From the NCBI GenBank assembly GCA_016288815.1, contig JAEELF010000044.1, positions 1-59,688 on the forward strand: a stretch of DNA of 59,688 nt. Direction: 5' to 3'. The notes under the pieces were generated by a model. The model had not been told where the DNA came from and searched no databases. It saw only the letters and a list, made by a program, of their open reading frames with translations. This DNA is from Ruminococcus sp. GTDB lineage: Bacteria > Bacillota > Clostridia > Oscillospirales > Ruminococcaceae. Shown here one piece after another: positions 26,086 through 35,600 of this stretch. The position numbers and the translations under genes were made by a program. Numbering within the stretch: the stretch's first letter is position 1; every line of letters starts with the position of its first letter.

Positions 26086-27234
26086 ATGAAAAAAACAGTT
26101 TCCATACTCGGCTCTACGGGCTCGATAGGTACTCAGTCCCTCGAGGTCTGCGAGAAGCACGGGCTTGGGGTTACAGCTCTTGCAGCGCACAGCAGCGCCG
26201 ATATGCTTGAGCAGCAGACCCGCAAGTTCAAGCCCGAGTATGTGTGTATCTACAACGAAGAAAAGTACGCTGACCTGAAGAGCCGTCTCGCGGATATGAA
26301 CGTAAAGGTGCTCTCCGGAATGGAGGGACTGTGCGAGATAGCCGCCCTCCCGCAGACCGACATCGTGCTCAATTCCGTGGTTGGAATGGTGGGACTTCTC
26401 CCCACTCTCACAGCCATAAAAGCGGGGAAGGATCTTGCGCTCGCGAACAAGGAGACCCTCGTTGCGGGCGGTGAGCTCGTGATGAAGAGCGCTGCCGAAA
26501 AGGGGATAAAGATCTACCCCGTGGACAGCGAGCATTCCGCGATATTCCAGTGTATGCAGGGCAACAAGCGCGAGCAGGTGAGCCGCGTCATCATCACGGC
26601 TTCCGGCGGACCCTTCTTCGGCAAGTCCTACGATGAGCTCCGCTCCGTCACCAAGGCTCAGGCTCTGCACCACCCCAACTGGAGCATGGGTAACAAGATA
26701 ACTATAGACTCTGCCACCCTCATGAACAAGGGACTTGAATTCATCGAAGCCAAGTGGCTCTTCGACCTTACTCCCGACATGATAGACATAGTCGTACACC
26801 GCCAGAGCGTAGTCCACTCCGCAGTGGAGTACAATGACTACTCCGTCATCGCGCAGCTCGGCGTCCCGGACATGAAGATACCGATACAGTACGCGCTGCT
26901 CTACCCGGACAGATTAGAGTGCCCGACCAAGCGTCTCTCGCTTACGGACTACGGCACCCTCACCTTCGAGAAGCCCGACTACGAGACCTTCAAGTGCCTG
27001 AGCGCGGCGATCGAGGCGATAAAGCGCGGGGGAGCGTATCCGTGTCTGGTCAATTCCGCGAACGAGGAGGCAGTCCGCGCATTCCTCGCGGACGAGATAC
27101 CGTTCATACAGATCGGCGAGATAGTCTCCTCCGTTCTGGAAAAATTCCCGCAGACTGAGATATCCTCCTACGAGGACGTCATGCGTGCGGACACTGCTGC
27201 CCGCAGCTATGTCAGGGAGATAATTTCCGCGTAA
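26086..27234 (+). CDS. dxr: 1-deoxy-D-xylulose 5-phosphate reductoisomerase
   Basis: NADPH-dependent conversion of DXP to MEP, the second step of the non-mevalonate isoprenoid route that feeds uppS. 382 residues, usual length. NADPH loop LGSTGSIGTQSLEV (about 7-20), ALANKETLVAGG (about 118-129), metal site VDSEHSAIFQ (about 146-155) and the flexible loop around HHPNWSMGNKI are all intact. RBS AAAGGTGG precedes the ATG. Confidence 0.97.
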   Translation: MKKTVSILGSTGSIGTQSLEVCEKHGLGVTALAAHSSADMLEQQTRKFKPEYVCIYNEEKYADLKSRLADMNVKVLSGMEGLCEIAALPQTDIVLNSVVGMVGLLPTLTAIKAGKDLALANKETLVAGGELVMKSAAEKGIKIYPVDSEHSAIFQCMQGNKREQVSRVIITASGGPFFGKSYDELRSVTKAQALHHPNWSMGNKITIDSATLMNKGLEFIEAKWLFDLTPDMIDIVVHRQSVVHSAVEYNDYSVIAQLGVPDMKIPIQYALLYPDRLECPTKRLSLTDYGTLTFEKPDYETFKCLSAAIEAIKRGGAYPCLVNSANEEAVRAFLADEIPFIQIGEIVSSVLEKFPQTEISSYEDVMRADTAARSYVREIISA

Positions 27235-27258
27235 GAGCGGGTCGAAAGGAATCGGTCA

Positions 27259-28314
27259 ATGGGTATAATCATTGCGTTGATAATATTCAGCATCATAATC
27301 ATGGTACATGAGTTCGGGCATTTCGTCTGCGCGAAGCTCAGCGGGATAAGGGTCAATGAGTTCTCGATAGGCATGGGACCCAAGCTCCTCCAGAAGAGGG
27401 GCGGGGAGACGCTCTACACCCTGAGACTTATCCCCGCTGGCGGTTACTGTGCAATGGCAGGCGAGGACGACTCCTCCGAGGACGAGCGCTCCTTCCCGAA
27501 GGCTAAGATCTGGAAGCGCATCATCGTGCTTCTGGCGGGAGCGTTCATGAACTTCGTGCTGGGCGCTGTGCTGCTGGTGGGAATGGTCTCAATGATGGAC
27601 ACTATCCCCACGACCAGGGTCACAGGCTTCAGCATAGATATGCACGAGGACGGCACCTACGACTTCGTCTCCTCGAGCATGGAGAAGCTCGAACGACAGG
27701 ACGTCATCATATCTATCGACGGCACCCGCGTGTTCAGCATTCTCGACCTCAACTACGCCCTTGAAACAGCCGGCAGCGGTGAGCACACCGTAGTCGTCAA
27801 GCGCGGCGGCAAAAGGGTCACGCTCGAGGGCGTGGTCTTCCATAACAGCAAGACCGGCGGGATAGTTGACTTCGGCGTGGAGTACAGGGAGAAGTCGGTC
27901 CTGACCGTGCTGAAGGGCTCGGGGGACATCTTCATGTCGATGACGCACATCGTCGGACTGTCGCTTAAGCAGCTCGTTTCTGGCAAGGTCAGCACCGAGG
28001 AGGTGTCGGGACCTGTCGGGGTGGTCTCCGAGATAAGCAAGACCGCCTCCGAGAGCGAGAGCTTCCTCGACGGACTGTTCAGTCTGCTTTACATGGCTTC
28101 GCTCATCACGATAAATGTCGGGATATTCAATCTTCTGCCGATACCCGGGCTCGACGGCGGACGCCTTTTGTTCTGCCTTATCGAGCTCGTCCGCGGAAAG
28201 CCTGTCAAGCCGGAGCATGAGGGGTACGTCCACCTCGCGGGCATGGTGCTGCTGTTCGGACTTATGATATTCGCGACCTACAACGATATTATGCGCCTCA
28301 TCACCGGAGGCTGA
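27259..28314 (+). CDS. rseP: Site-2 membrane zinc metalloprotease (RseP/RasP family)
   Basis: Cuts membrane segments of substrates such as anti-sigma factors and leftover signal peptides. 351 residues. The zinc motif HEFGH (about 15-19) lies in the first membrane segment; a PDZ domain occupies about 125-195; the second metal site is NLLPIPGLDGGR (about 291-302) in a C-terminal membrane segment. The dxr-rseP-ispG order is standard for Firmicutes. The anti-sigma protein at 12329 is a conceivable substrate, but nothing shows this. Confidence 0.95.
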   Translation: MGIIIALIIFSIIIMVHEFGHFVCAKLSGIRVNEFSIGMGPKLLQKRGGETLYTLRLIPAGGYCAMAGEDDSSEDERSFPKAKIWKRIIVLLAGAFMNFVLGAVLLVGMVSMMDTIPTTRVTGFSIDMHEDGTYDFVSSSMEKLERQDVIISIDGTRVFSILDLNYALETAGSGEHTVVVKRGGKRVTLEGVVFHNSKTGGIVDFGVEYREKSVLTVLKGSGDIFMSMTHIVGLSLKQLVSGKVSTEEVSGPVGVVSEISKTASESESFLDGLFSLLYMASLITINVGIFNLLPIPGLDGGRLLFCLIELVRGKPVKPEHEGYVHLAGMVLLFGLMIFATYNDIMRLITGG

Positions 28315-28330
28315 CCACAGGAGGTATAAA

Positions 28331-29368
28331 ATGAGAAACGTCAAAGCTGTTAAAGTCGGGGACTGCGTCTTCGACGGAAAGCACATATATATACAGTCCA
28401 TGCTGAACCGCCGCTCCGACGACATCGAGGGCAGCGTGCAGCAGGCAAAGGAACTCGAGGCAGCCGGCTGCGAGATCATTCGCGCCGCTATCCCAGACAT
28501 GGATGCAGTGAAGCTCATTCCCGCGATAAAGGAAGCTGTTAAGATACCGCTCGTCGCGGATATCCACTTCGACTACCGCCTCGCTGTCGAAGCCGCTGCT
28601 GCGGGCGTGGACAAGATACGCATAAACCCCGGGAACATCGGCGGCATGGACAGGGTGAAGCAGGTCGTTGACGCCTGCCGCGCAAGGAATCTCCCTATCC
28701 GTATCGGCGTGAACTCAGGCTCCCTCGAAAAGGAGCTCCTCGCGAAGTACGGCTCTCCCACGCCTGAGGCACTTGTGGAGAGCGCCCTCAATCACGCTGC
28801 TATGCTCGAGCACTTCGACTTCGACGACATCGTTATCTCGATAAAGTCCTCGGACGTTAACCGCATGATAGCATCGTACCGCCTTGCTGCGGAGAAGTGC
28901 AGCTACCCGCTTCACCTCGGCGTGACCGAAGCCGGAACTGAGCGCATGGGACTTATCAAGTCCGCGGTTGGCATAGGCTCGCTGCTCTGTGACGGTATCG
29001 GCGAGACTATCCGCGTGTCCCTCACAGACGAGCCCGTCAAGGAGATTGAGGCTGCGAAGGATATTCTCAGATGTATCGGTAAGCGCGGGGGAGTGCGCTT
29101 CGTGTCGTGTCCCACCTGCGGACGCACCCGTATCGACCTCATCGGCACTGCAAAGAAGGTCGAGGAGGCGCTGAAAAACGTAGATAAGGACATCACAGTA
29201 GCCGTAATGGGCTGCGTAGTGAACGGTCCCGGAGAGGCACGCGAGGCTGATATCGGCATTGCCGGCGGCGACGGCTGCGCAGTCCTCTTCAGGAAGGACG
29301 GCACGCAGCGAAAGATAAAGGAATCGGACATCGTTTCCGAGCTCCTTGCGGAGGTTGAAAAGCTTTAA
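28331..29368 (+). CDS. ispG: 4-hydroxy-3-methylbut-2-en-1-yl diphosphate synthase
   Basis: Iron-sulphur enzyme of the MEP pathway that makes HMBPP. 345 residues. The three cysteines for the [4Fe-4S] cluster lie in SCPTCGRT (about 258-265) and MGCVVNGPGEA (about 296-306). The N-terminal TIM-barrel motif ADIHFDYRLA is intact. RBS AGGAGG precedes the ATG. Its stop overlaps the polC ATG by one base, giving translational coupling. Confidence 0.97.
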   Translation: MRNVKAVKVGDCVFDGKHIYIQSMLNRRSDDIEGSVQQAKELEAAGCEIIRAAIPDMDAVKLIPAIKEAVKIPLVADIHFDYRLAVEAAAAGVDKIRINPGNIGGMDRVKQVVDACRARNLPIRIGVNSGSLEKELLAKYGSPTPEALVESALNHAAMLEHFDFDDIVISIKSSDVNRMIASYRLAAEKCSYPLHLGVTEAGTERMGLIKSAVGIGSLLCDGIGETIRVSLTDEPVKEIEAAKDILRCIGKRGGVRFVSCPTCGRTRIDLIGTAKKVEEALKNVDKDITVAVMGCVVNGPGEAREADIGIAGGDGCAVLFRKDGTQRKIKESDIVSELLAEVEKL

Positions 29369-32300
29369 TGAACATTGTTCTTGCGGAATTCCTGAAGGAA
29401 TACGGCGCGGAGATACCCGAGAGCGTGCGCGGGGGAGAGATATTCAAGCTCACCTATTCCGATTCGCTCGACAGCATGACCTTTTTCGCGCACTTTGACT
29501 CAGTGGTGCCGAGCGACGATATCTTCGCATTCGAGCACGCAGTTGAGTCCGCGGTAAAAGTCAGCCGGATACGCCTTATGTGCCGGTATCCGGAGGAGCG
29601 CTTCGGCATGGACTGCTACGGCGAGCTGCTGAAGCTGATAAAGCGCGACATACCGGTGGTGAACGGCTTCCTCGACGGCGCGGAGGTCACTCTCGCCGAC
29701 GACGTATTACATATCGAGATCACCCACGGCGGACGCGATATTCTCGACAGATTCAGCTTTACGCGCGGGTTCTCTCAGCTGATATACAACCAGTTCGGAA
29801 AGCGTATCAGGGTGGAGCTCGGCGGCGGGACGTCCGTCTCCGAGGAGGAATACAGTGAAATGGTCGAGCGGCTCGAGGCTGAGCTCCCCGACTACAGCGA
29901 CCAGCTCGTGCCGGAGAAGTCCGAGGAGGAGCAGCTCCGTGAGGCTGCCGCAGCGGCAGTCCCGACGAGGTCTGTTGACATCACCTCCCTCGACACCGGC
30001 TTCGACCCCGAGAGCGCACAGATAATCAAGGGCAAGGCTATCCGCGAGAAGCCCGTCCCCATTTCCGAGGCCATACAGTTCCTCGGCGAGCGCACGGTCA
30101 TAGTGGGCGACGTCTTTGCCTCCGAGGTCAAGGAGCTCCGCAACGAAAAGACCGTTGTGACCTTCGACATCACTGACTACAGCGGCTCGATAAAGCTCAA
30201 GATATTCGGCAAGAACGAGGAGATAGAGGAGATGAAGCTCGCCTCCGTGAAGAAGGGCGCGACCCTCCTCGCCGCGGGCAAGCTCGACTACGACCAGTAC
30301 GCGCGCGACATCGTGCTCACTCCGTCCTCACTGATAAGCGTCAAGCGTATTCCCAAAATGGACAACTACCCCGAGAAGCGCGTCGAGCTGCACTGTCACA
30401 CTAATATGTCCGCGATGGACGCAGTGACGGACGTTGTCACGCTGATAAACCGCGCGGCCTCGTGGGGGCATCCTGCAATGGCGATAACCGACCACGGCTG
30501 CGTGCAGGCTTTCCCGGACGCGATGTACAATATGCCCAAGGACTTCAAGGCTATCTACGGCTGCGAGGCTTATGTCGTTAACGACCTCGACCGCCCGCTC
30601 ATCGTCAAGAAGCCCGACTCACGCTCCGTGAACGACGAGATCATCGTTTTCGACGTCGAGACCACGGGACTCAGCTTCGCCAACGACCGCCTCACCGAGA
30701 TAGGCGCTGTAAAGCTGAAAAACCTTCAGGTCGTGGACAGCTTCAATACCAAAGTCAACCCTGGCAAGCATATCCCCGAGAAGATAACTGAGCTCACCGG
30801 CATAAGCGACGCGGACGTCATGGGCGCTCCGCCCGAGGACGAGGCAGTCCGCAAATTCATGGAATTCTGCGGAGACAGGCCCGTGCTCGCGGCGCACAAT
30901 GCGAACTTCGATACCACCTTCATCAACGAGGTATGCAAGCGCCATAACATAGATTTCGACTACAACTGGATAGACACGCTGGTGCTGTGTCAGGCTATGC
31001 TGCCCGAAATGGGACGCCATAAGCTCAATCTCGTGGCGAAGACGCTAAAGCTCGGCAAGTTCGACCACCACCACGCCTCCGACGACGCCCTCATGCTCGC
31101 GAAAATATACATCGAGCTCATCGGACGCCTCGTCGGCGAAAAGGACGTCAAGACCCTCAGCGACATCAATTCCAAGGTCGCGGATATCGACGTGAAGAAG
31201 CTGAAAAGCTACCACCAGATAATCCTCGTGCGCAATCAGGCGGGACTGAAAAACCTCTACAAGCTCGTCTCGAAGAGCAACCTTGACTACTTCTACAAAA
31301 AGCCGCTCATACCCAAGTCCGTGCTGCTCGAGCACCGCGAGGGACTCATCTTCGGAAGCGCCTGCGAGGCGGGCGAGCTGTTCCAGGCAATGGTCGCGAA
31401 GCAGTCCGAAAACAAGATCGAGGAGCTGGCTAAGTTCTACGACTACCTCGAGATACAGCCCATAGCGAACAACGAATTCATGGTGCGCGAGGGCACCGCT
31501 GAGGACGACGAGGAGCTGCGCGACTACAACCGCCGTATTGTTGCGCTCGGCGACAGGCTCGGGATACCGGTCTGCGCGACCTGCGACGTACACTTCATCG
31601 ATCCCAAGGACGCGATCTACCGCAAGATAATCCTCGCGACAATGGGCTTCAAGGACGCCGAAAATCAGGCGCCGCTCTACTTCCGCACCACGGAGGAGAT
31701 GCTCGCTGAGTTCGCGTATCTCGGCGAGGAGAAGGCGAAGGAGGTCGTCATCACCAACACCAACGCCATCGCCGACATGATCGAGGTCGTCAGACCTATC
31801 CCCAAGGGCACCTTCACCCCGACTATCGACGGCGCTGAGGAGGAGCTCACCCGCATAACCAACGACCGCGCCCGCGAGATCTACGGCGACCCGCTCCCGG
31901 AGCTCGTCGAGAAGCGCCTGAACAGGGAGCTCTCGTCCATTATCAAGCACGGCTTCTCGGTGCTGTACATCATTGCGCAGAAGCTCGTGTGGAACTCCGA
32001 GGAGCACGGCTACCTTGTCGGCTCGCGTGGATCCGTCGGCTCGTCGTTCGTGGCGTCAATGGCGGGAATCTCCGAGGTAAATCCGCTCCCGCCGCACTAC
32101 ATCTGCCCGAACTGCAAGCACAGCGAGTTCCTGCTGGACGGAAAGTACGGCTCCGGCTTCGACCTCCCCGCGAAGAAATGCCCCGACTGCGGCAAGGATA
32201 TGCTCCGCGAGGGACACGATATCCCCTTCGAGACCTTCCTCGGCTTCGACGGCGACAAAGCGCCTGATATCGACCTCAACTTCTCCGGCGAGTACCAATT

Positions 32301-33693
32301 CTGGGCGCACCGCTATACGGAGGACCTGTTCGGAAAAACCAACGTCTTCAAGGCGGGGACTATCTCCGGCGTGCAGGACAAGACCGCCTTCGGCTACGTC
32401 AAGAAGTACTGCGAGGATAACGGTATCACGCTGAATGCCGCGGAAATGAACCGCCTTGCCATAGGCTGTACAGGCATTAAGCGAACGACCGGCCAGCACC
32501 CCGGCGGAATGGTCGTCGTGCCGTCGGACTACGAGGTGTACGACTTCACCCCCGTTCAGCACCCTGCTGACTCCGCGGACTCCGACATCATCACCACCCA
32601 CTTCGACTTCCACTCCCTGCACGATACTATCCTCAAGCTCGACGAGCTCGGACACGTTGTCCCCACGCTCTACAAGCACCTCGAGGACCTCACGGGAATG
32701 AAGATAAAGGACGTCCCCACGTCCGACCCCGACGTCATAAAGATGTGCACCGACTGCTCGGTGCTCGGCGTGACGCCTGACGACATTTTCTGCAAGACCG
32801 GAAGCCTCGGCATTCCCGAAATGGGCACGGGCTTCACCATACAGATGCTCCTCGACGCCAAGCCCACCAAGTTCAGCGACTTTCTCCAGATTTCTGGACT
32901 GTCGCACGGTACCGACGTTTGGCTCGGCAATGCGAAAGACCTCATAGATCAGGGCGTCTGCACCATTTCCGAAGTTATCGGAACGCGAGACAGTATCATG
33001 ACCTATCTGCTTTATAAAGGCGTAGAGCCGAAGCAGGCATTCCAGATAATGGAGGACACCCGTAAGGGAAAAGCCCCCAAGACCTTCACGCCGGAGCGCA
33101 TACAGATGCTCCGCGACCACGACGTCCCCGAGTGGTACATCGAGAGCTGCCTGAAGATCAAGTATATGTTCCCGAAGGCGCACGCGGCGGCTTACGTCAT
33201 CGCAGCGATAAAGCTCGGCTGGTTCAAGCTGCATATGCCGCTCGAATACTACGCGACGTACTTCTCCGTCCGCGGCGAGGACTTCGACGCAGAGCTCGCC
33301 GTAAAGGGCAGGGCAGCGGTACGCGCAAGACTGGAGGAGCTCCGCGAGCTTGGCAACGACCGCAGCAAGAAGGAGAGCGACCTCTACGACATACTCCTCA
33401 TCACGAACGAGATGCTCGCCCGCGGGTACGAGTTCCTGCCGATAGACCTGTTCAAGTCGCACGCGGTGGACTACCTCGTAGAGGACGGCAAGCTCAGGAT
33501 ACCGTTCTCGGCGATGAGCGGCGTCGGAGAGAACGCAGCACAGGGCATTTACGAGGCTGCGCAGAAGGGCGGCTTCATCTCCGTGGAGGAATTCCAGCAG
33601 GTGAGCGGTGCGTCAAAAACAACAATCGACCTGTTGAAAACCATAGGAGCCTTTGGTGATCTTCCCGAATCTTCGCAGATGTCTTTCTTTTGA
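29368..33693 (+). CDS. polC: DNA polymerase III alpha subunit, PolC type
   Basis: Replicative polymerase of low-GC Gram-positives with built-in 3'-5' proofreading. 1441 residues. In order: N-terminal domains and an OB fold (about 225-325), PHP domain beginning ELHCHTNMSAMD (about 338), a DEDDh exonuclease inserted in the PHP domain (FDVETTGLSF near 427), the PolC zinc finger with CPNC and CPDC (about 912-945), and the palm with APDIDLNFSG (about 963). The distal genes of this eight-gene operon are tightly packed. No terminator follows; the his promoter overlaps its stop region. Confidence 0.97.
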   Translation: MNIVLAEFLKEYGAEIPESVRGGEIFKLTYSDSLDSMTFFAHFDSVVPSDDIFAFEHAVESAVKVSRIRLMCRYPEERFGMDCYGELLKLIKRDIPVVNGFLDGAEVTLADDVLHIEITHGGRDILDRFSFTRGFSQLIYNQFGKRIRVELGGGTSVSEEEYSEMVERLEAELPDYSDQLVPEKSEEEQLREAAAAAVPTRSVDITSLDTGFDPESAQIIKGKAIREKPVPISEAIQFLGERTVIVGDVFASEVKELRNEKTVVTFDITDYSGSIKLKIFGKNEEIEEMKLASVKKGATLLAAGKLDYDQYARDIVLTPSSLISVKRIPKMDNYPEKRVELHCHTNMSAMDAVTDVVTLINRAASWGHPAMAITDHGCVQAFPDAMYNMPKDFKAIYGCEAYVVNDLDRPLIVKKPDSRSVNDEIIVFDVETTGLSFANDRLTEIGAVKLKNLQVVDSFNTKVNPGKHIPEKITELTGISDADVMGAPPEDEAVRKFMEFCGDRPVLAAHNANFDTTFINEVCKRHNIDFDYNWIDTLVLCQAMLPEMGRHKLNLVAKTLKLGKFDHHHASDDALMLAKIYIELIGRLVGEKDVKTLSDINSKVADIDVKKLKSYHQIILVRNQAGLKNLYKLVSKSNLDYFYKKPLIPKSVLLEHREGLIFGSACEAGELFQAMVAKQSENKIEELAKFYDYLEIQPIANNEFMVREGTAEDDEELRDYNRRIVALGDRLGIPVCATCDVHFIDPKDAIYRKIILATMGFKDAENQAPLYFRTTEEMLAEFAYLGEEKAKEVVITNTNAIADMIEVVRPIPKGTFTPTIDGAEEELTRITNDRAREIYGDPLPELVEKRLNRELSSIIKHGFSVLYIIAQKLVWNSEEHGYLVGSRGSVGSSFVASMAGISEVNPLPPHYICPNCKHSEFLLDGKYGSGFDLPAKKCPDCGKDMLREGHDIPFETFLGFDGDKAPDIDLNFSGEYQFWAHRYTEDLFGKTNVFKAGTISGVQDKTAFGYVKKYCEDNGITLNAAEMNRLAIGCTGIKRTTGQHPGGMVVVPSDYEVYDFTPVQHPADSADSDIITTHFDFHSLHDTILKLDELGHVVPTLYKHLEDLTGMKIKDVPTSDPDVIKMCTDCSVLGVTPDDIFCKTGSLGIPEMGTGFTIQMLLDAKPTKFSDFLQISGLSHGTDVWLGNAKDLIDQGVCTISEVIGTRDSIMTYLLYKGVEPKQAFQIMEDTRKGKAPKTFTPERIQMLRDHDVPEWYIESCLKIKYMFPKAHAAAYVIAAIKLGWFKLHMPLEYYATYFSVRGEDFDAELAVKGRAAVRARLEELRELGNDRSKKESDLYDILLITNEMLARGYEFLPIDLFKSHAVDYLVEDGKLRIPFSAMSGVGENAAQGIYEAAQKGGFISVEEFQQVSGASKTTIDLLKTIGAFGDLPESSQMSFF

Positions 33694-33694
33694 C

Positions 33695-33723
33695 TTGACT
33701 TCGCTTTAGTAATATGTTATCAT
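33695..33723 (+). promoter_or_regulatory. Promoter of the histidine operon
   Basis: TTGACT (33695-33700), 17-base spacer, TATCAT (33718-33723). The -35 box lies just past the polC stop. About 50 bases of leader remain, too short for a T-box. Confidence 0.65.
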
Positions 33724-33750
33724 ATTATCATGTTAGCAGACTAAAGCGAA
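33700..33750. promoter_or_regulatory. Nested dyad over the his promoter, candidate operator
   Basis: Perfect 11-bp inverted repeat TTCGCTTTAGT (33700-33710) and ACTAAAGCGAA (33740-33750). Inside it lies TAATATG-TTAT-CATATTA (33710-33727), which covers the -10 box. The left outer arm is upstream of the expected start, so it would act as DNA, not as an RNA hairpin. Confidence 0.5.
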
Positions 33751-33777
33751 ACCCAGACCTATACCAGGAGGTTACAT

Positions 33778-34974
33778 ATGAAAAACTACGACCTTATCAC
33801 ACCCGAGGGCACGAAGGATCTTCTCTTCGGCGAGTGCCTTCTCAGAAGGAGCATCGAGAACACGCTCCTCGGTATCTACAGGAGCCGCGGCTACAGCGAG
33901 ATGATAACTCCCGGGCTTGAATTCTTCGACGTTTTCAGCCTCAATTCCCGCTATTTCCCGCAGGAGAACCTCTATAAGCTCACCGACAGCAAGGGGCGTC
34001 TCCTCGTCATGAGACCCGACTCCACCATGCCCATCGCGCGAGTTGCAGCGACACGCCTCCGCGACGCAGCGCTCCCGCTGAAGCTCTGCTATGACCAGAC
34101 TATCTACACCACCGAGGCTGCCCTCAAGGGTCGCAGCGACGAGATACGCCAGACCGGTATCGAGCTCATCGGCTCGGATCTCAGAATGGCTGACCTCGAG
34201 GTCATCGCGGCAGCGGTCGATTCGCTCAGCTCCTTCGGCATGAGCTACTCCCTCGAGATAGGACATATCGGCATTTTCAAGGAGCTCGTGAGCCGTCTCG
34301 ACGCGCCGGATAAGGTCAAGGAGCGTATCCGCCGCCTTATCGAGAACAAGAACTTCCCCGCACTGAACGACCTCCTCGATTCTATCGGCAGCAGCTCGAC
34401 CACCGCTGCCCTGAAGAAGCTCCCCGCACTTTTCGGCGGCGAGGAAGTATTCGAGCGCGCAGAGGAACTCATGCCCGACGAGCACATCAAGCGTCTCCTC
34501 GACGAGCTCCGCAGCATCTACGCTGACGCAGCCCAGCTCTGCGGCGAAAACGGCACAGTAACGGTCGATCTCGGGCTCGTAAACAAGACTGACTACTACA
34601 CAGGACTTATCATAAAGGGCTATTTACAGGGACACGGCGAGGAAGTCCTCTCCGGCGGACGCTACGACCATCTCATCTCAGAGTTCGGCTATGACGTCCC
34701 CGCTATCGGCTTTGCAGTGAACGTCAACGGCGTTTCTAAGGTGATAGAGAAGAACGGCGCCCTTCCGGAGGTACCCGCAGCAGACGCTATCGTTTTTGCG
34801 GAGGAGGGCTGCGAGGTCGCGGCACTCAAGGCTGCACAGGAGCTCCGCGCACAGGGGCTCATCGTCGAGAATGCTCTCTTCGACGACATAGAATCCGTGA
34901 GAGCCTACGCCCGCGAGAAGCGCATAGCCAAGGTCGTTGTCATAGACAGCGACGGTAAGGAGGATCAGGAATGA
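33778..34974 (+). CDS. hisZ: ATP phosphoribosyltransferase regulatory subunit
   Basis: HisRS-like protein that pairs with short-form HisG and is needed for its activity and histidine feedback. 398 residues with the class II synthetase core: motif 2-like RPDSTMPIARVAATRL (about 80-95) and the histidine-binding TDYYTGLIIKGY (about 273-284). It lacks a complete anticodon-binding domain, which separates it from a true HisS. RBS AGGAGG precedes the ATG. First gene of the his operon; overlaps hisG by 4 bases. Confidence 0.94.
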   Translation: MKNYDLITPEGTKDLLFGECLLRRSIENTLLGIYRSRGYSEMITPGLEFFDVFSLNSRYFPQENLYKLTDSKGRLLVMRPDSTMPIARVAATRLRDAALPLKLCYDQTIYTTEAALKGRSDEIRQTGIELIGSDLRMADLEVIAAAVDSLSSFGMSYSLEIGHIGIFKELVSRLDAPDKVKERIRRLIENKNFPALNDLLDSIGSSSTTAALKKLPALFGGEEVFERAEELMPDEHIKRLLDELRSIYADAAQLCGENGTVTVDLGLVNKTDYYTGLIIKGYLQGHGEEVLSGGRYDHLISEFGYDVPAIGFAVNVNGVSKVIEKNGALPEVPAADAIVFAEEGCEVAALKAAQELRAQGLIVENALFDDIESVRAYAREKRIAKVVVIDSDGKEDQE

Positions 34975-35600
34975 GCAGACCTATAAGAATGGCTCTGACA
35001 AAGGGCAGACTTGAAAAGGACACAGTCGGGCTCCTCGAAAAGCTCGGCTTCGACTGCACGGCAGTCCGCGAAAAGGGCAGGAAGCTCATTCTTCCCGTTC
35101 CGGATGCGAACCTTGAGGTAGTCCTCGCTAAGGCGAACGACGTCATCACCTACGTCGAGCACGGCGTGTGCGACATGGGCGTGGTCGGCAAGGACACTAT
35201 AATGGAAATGCGCGGCAAGTTCTTCGAGCTCGTTGACCTCGGCTTCGGACGCTGCAAATTCGCCCTCGCGGCAAAGAAGGGCTGCGACTTCTACAGCGGC
35301 TACGGCGTCAAGACCATCGCGACCAAGTATCCCAACGTAGCCCGCACCTTCTTCGAGAAGAAGGGCATGGACGTTGACATCGTCAAGATAGAGGGCTCCG
35401 TGGAGCTCGCACCGCTGCTCGAGCTCGCTGACGGCATAGTTGACATCGTCGAGACCGGCACGACGCTCAAGGAAAACGGGCTCGAGGTCATCGAGGACGT
35501 AGCTCCCATTTCGGCACGTCTCATCGCGAACACGGTCAGCCTGAAGATGCGTCAGGCTGAGATAGAGCGGCTCATCAAAATGATAGAGGAGAATCTGTGA
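34971..35600 (+). CDS. hisG: ATP phosphoribosyltransferase, short form
   Basis: First step of histidine synthesis: ATP plus PRPP to phosphoribosyl-ATP. 209 residues, the short type lacking the C-terminal ACT-like regulatory domain, consistent with hisZ next to it. The N-terminal RMALTKGRLEK and the PRPP loop DGIVDIVETGTTLKEN (about 154-169) are intact. ATGA overlap with hisZ couples their translation, fitting a hetero-octamer. Confidence 0.96.
   Translation: MSRPIRMALTKGRLEKDTVGLLEKLGFDCTAVREKGRKLILPVPDANLEVVLAKANDVITYVEHGVCDMGVVGKDTIMEMRGKFFELVDLGFGRCKFALAAKKGCDFYSGYGVKTIATKYPNVARTFFEKKGMDVDIVKIEGSVELAPLLELADGIVDIVETGTTLKENGLEVIEDVAPISARLIANTVSLKMRQAEIERLIKMIEENL

Noticed and set aside
32056..33462. 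A 468-codon minus-strand frame
   Set aside because: Lies entirely antisense to the polC polymerase domain; composition and lack of a start site mark it as a shadow.
33694..33777. T-box leader for the histidine operon
   Set aside because: Only about 50 bases lie between the promoter and hisZ; there is no room for the specifier stem and no antiterminator motif.
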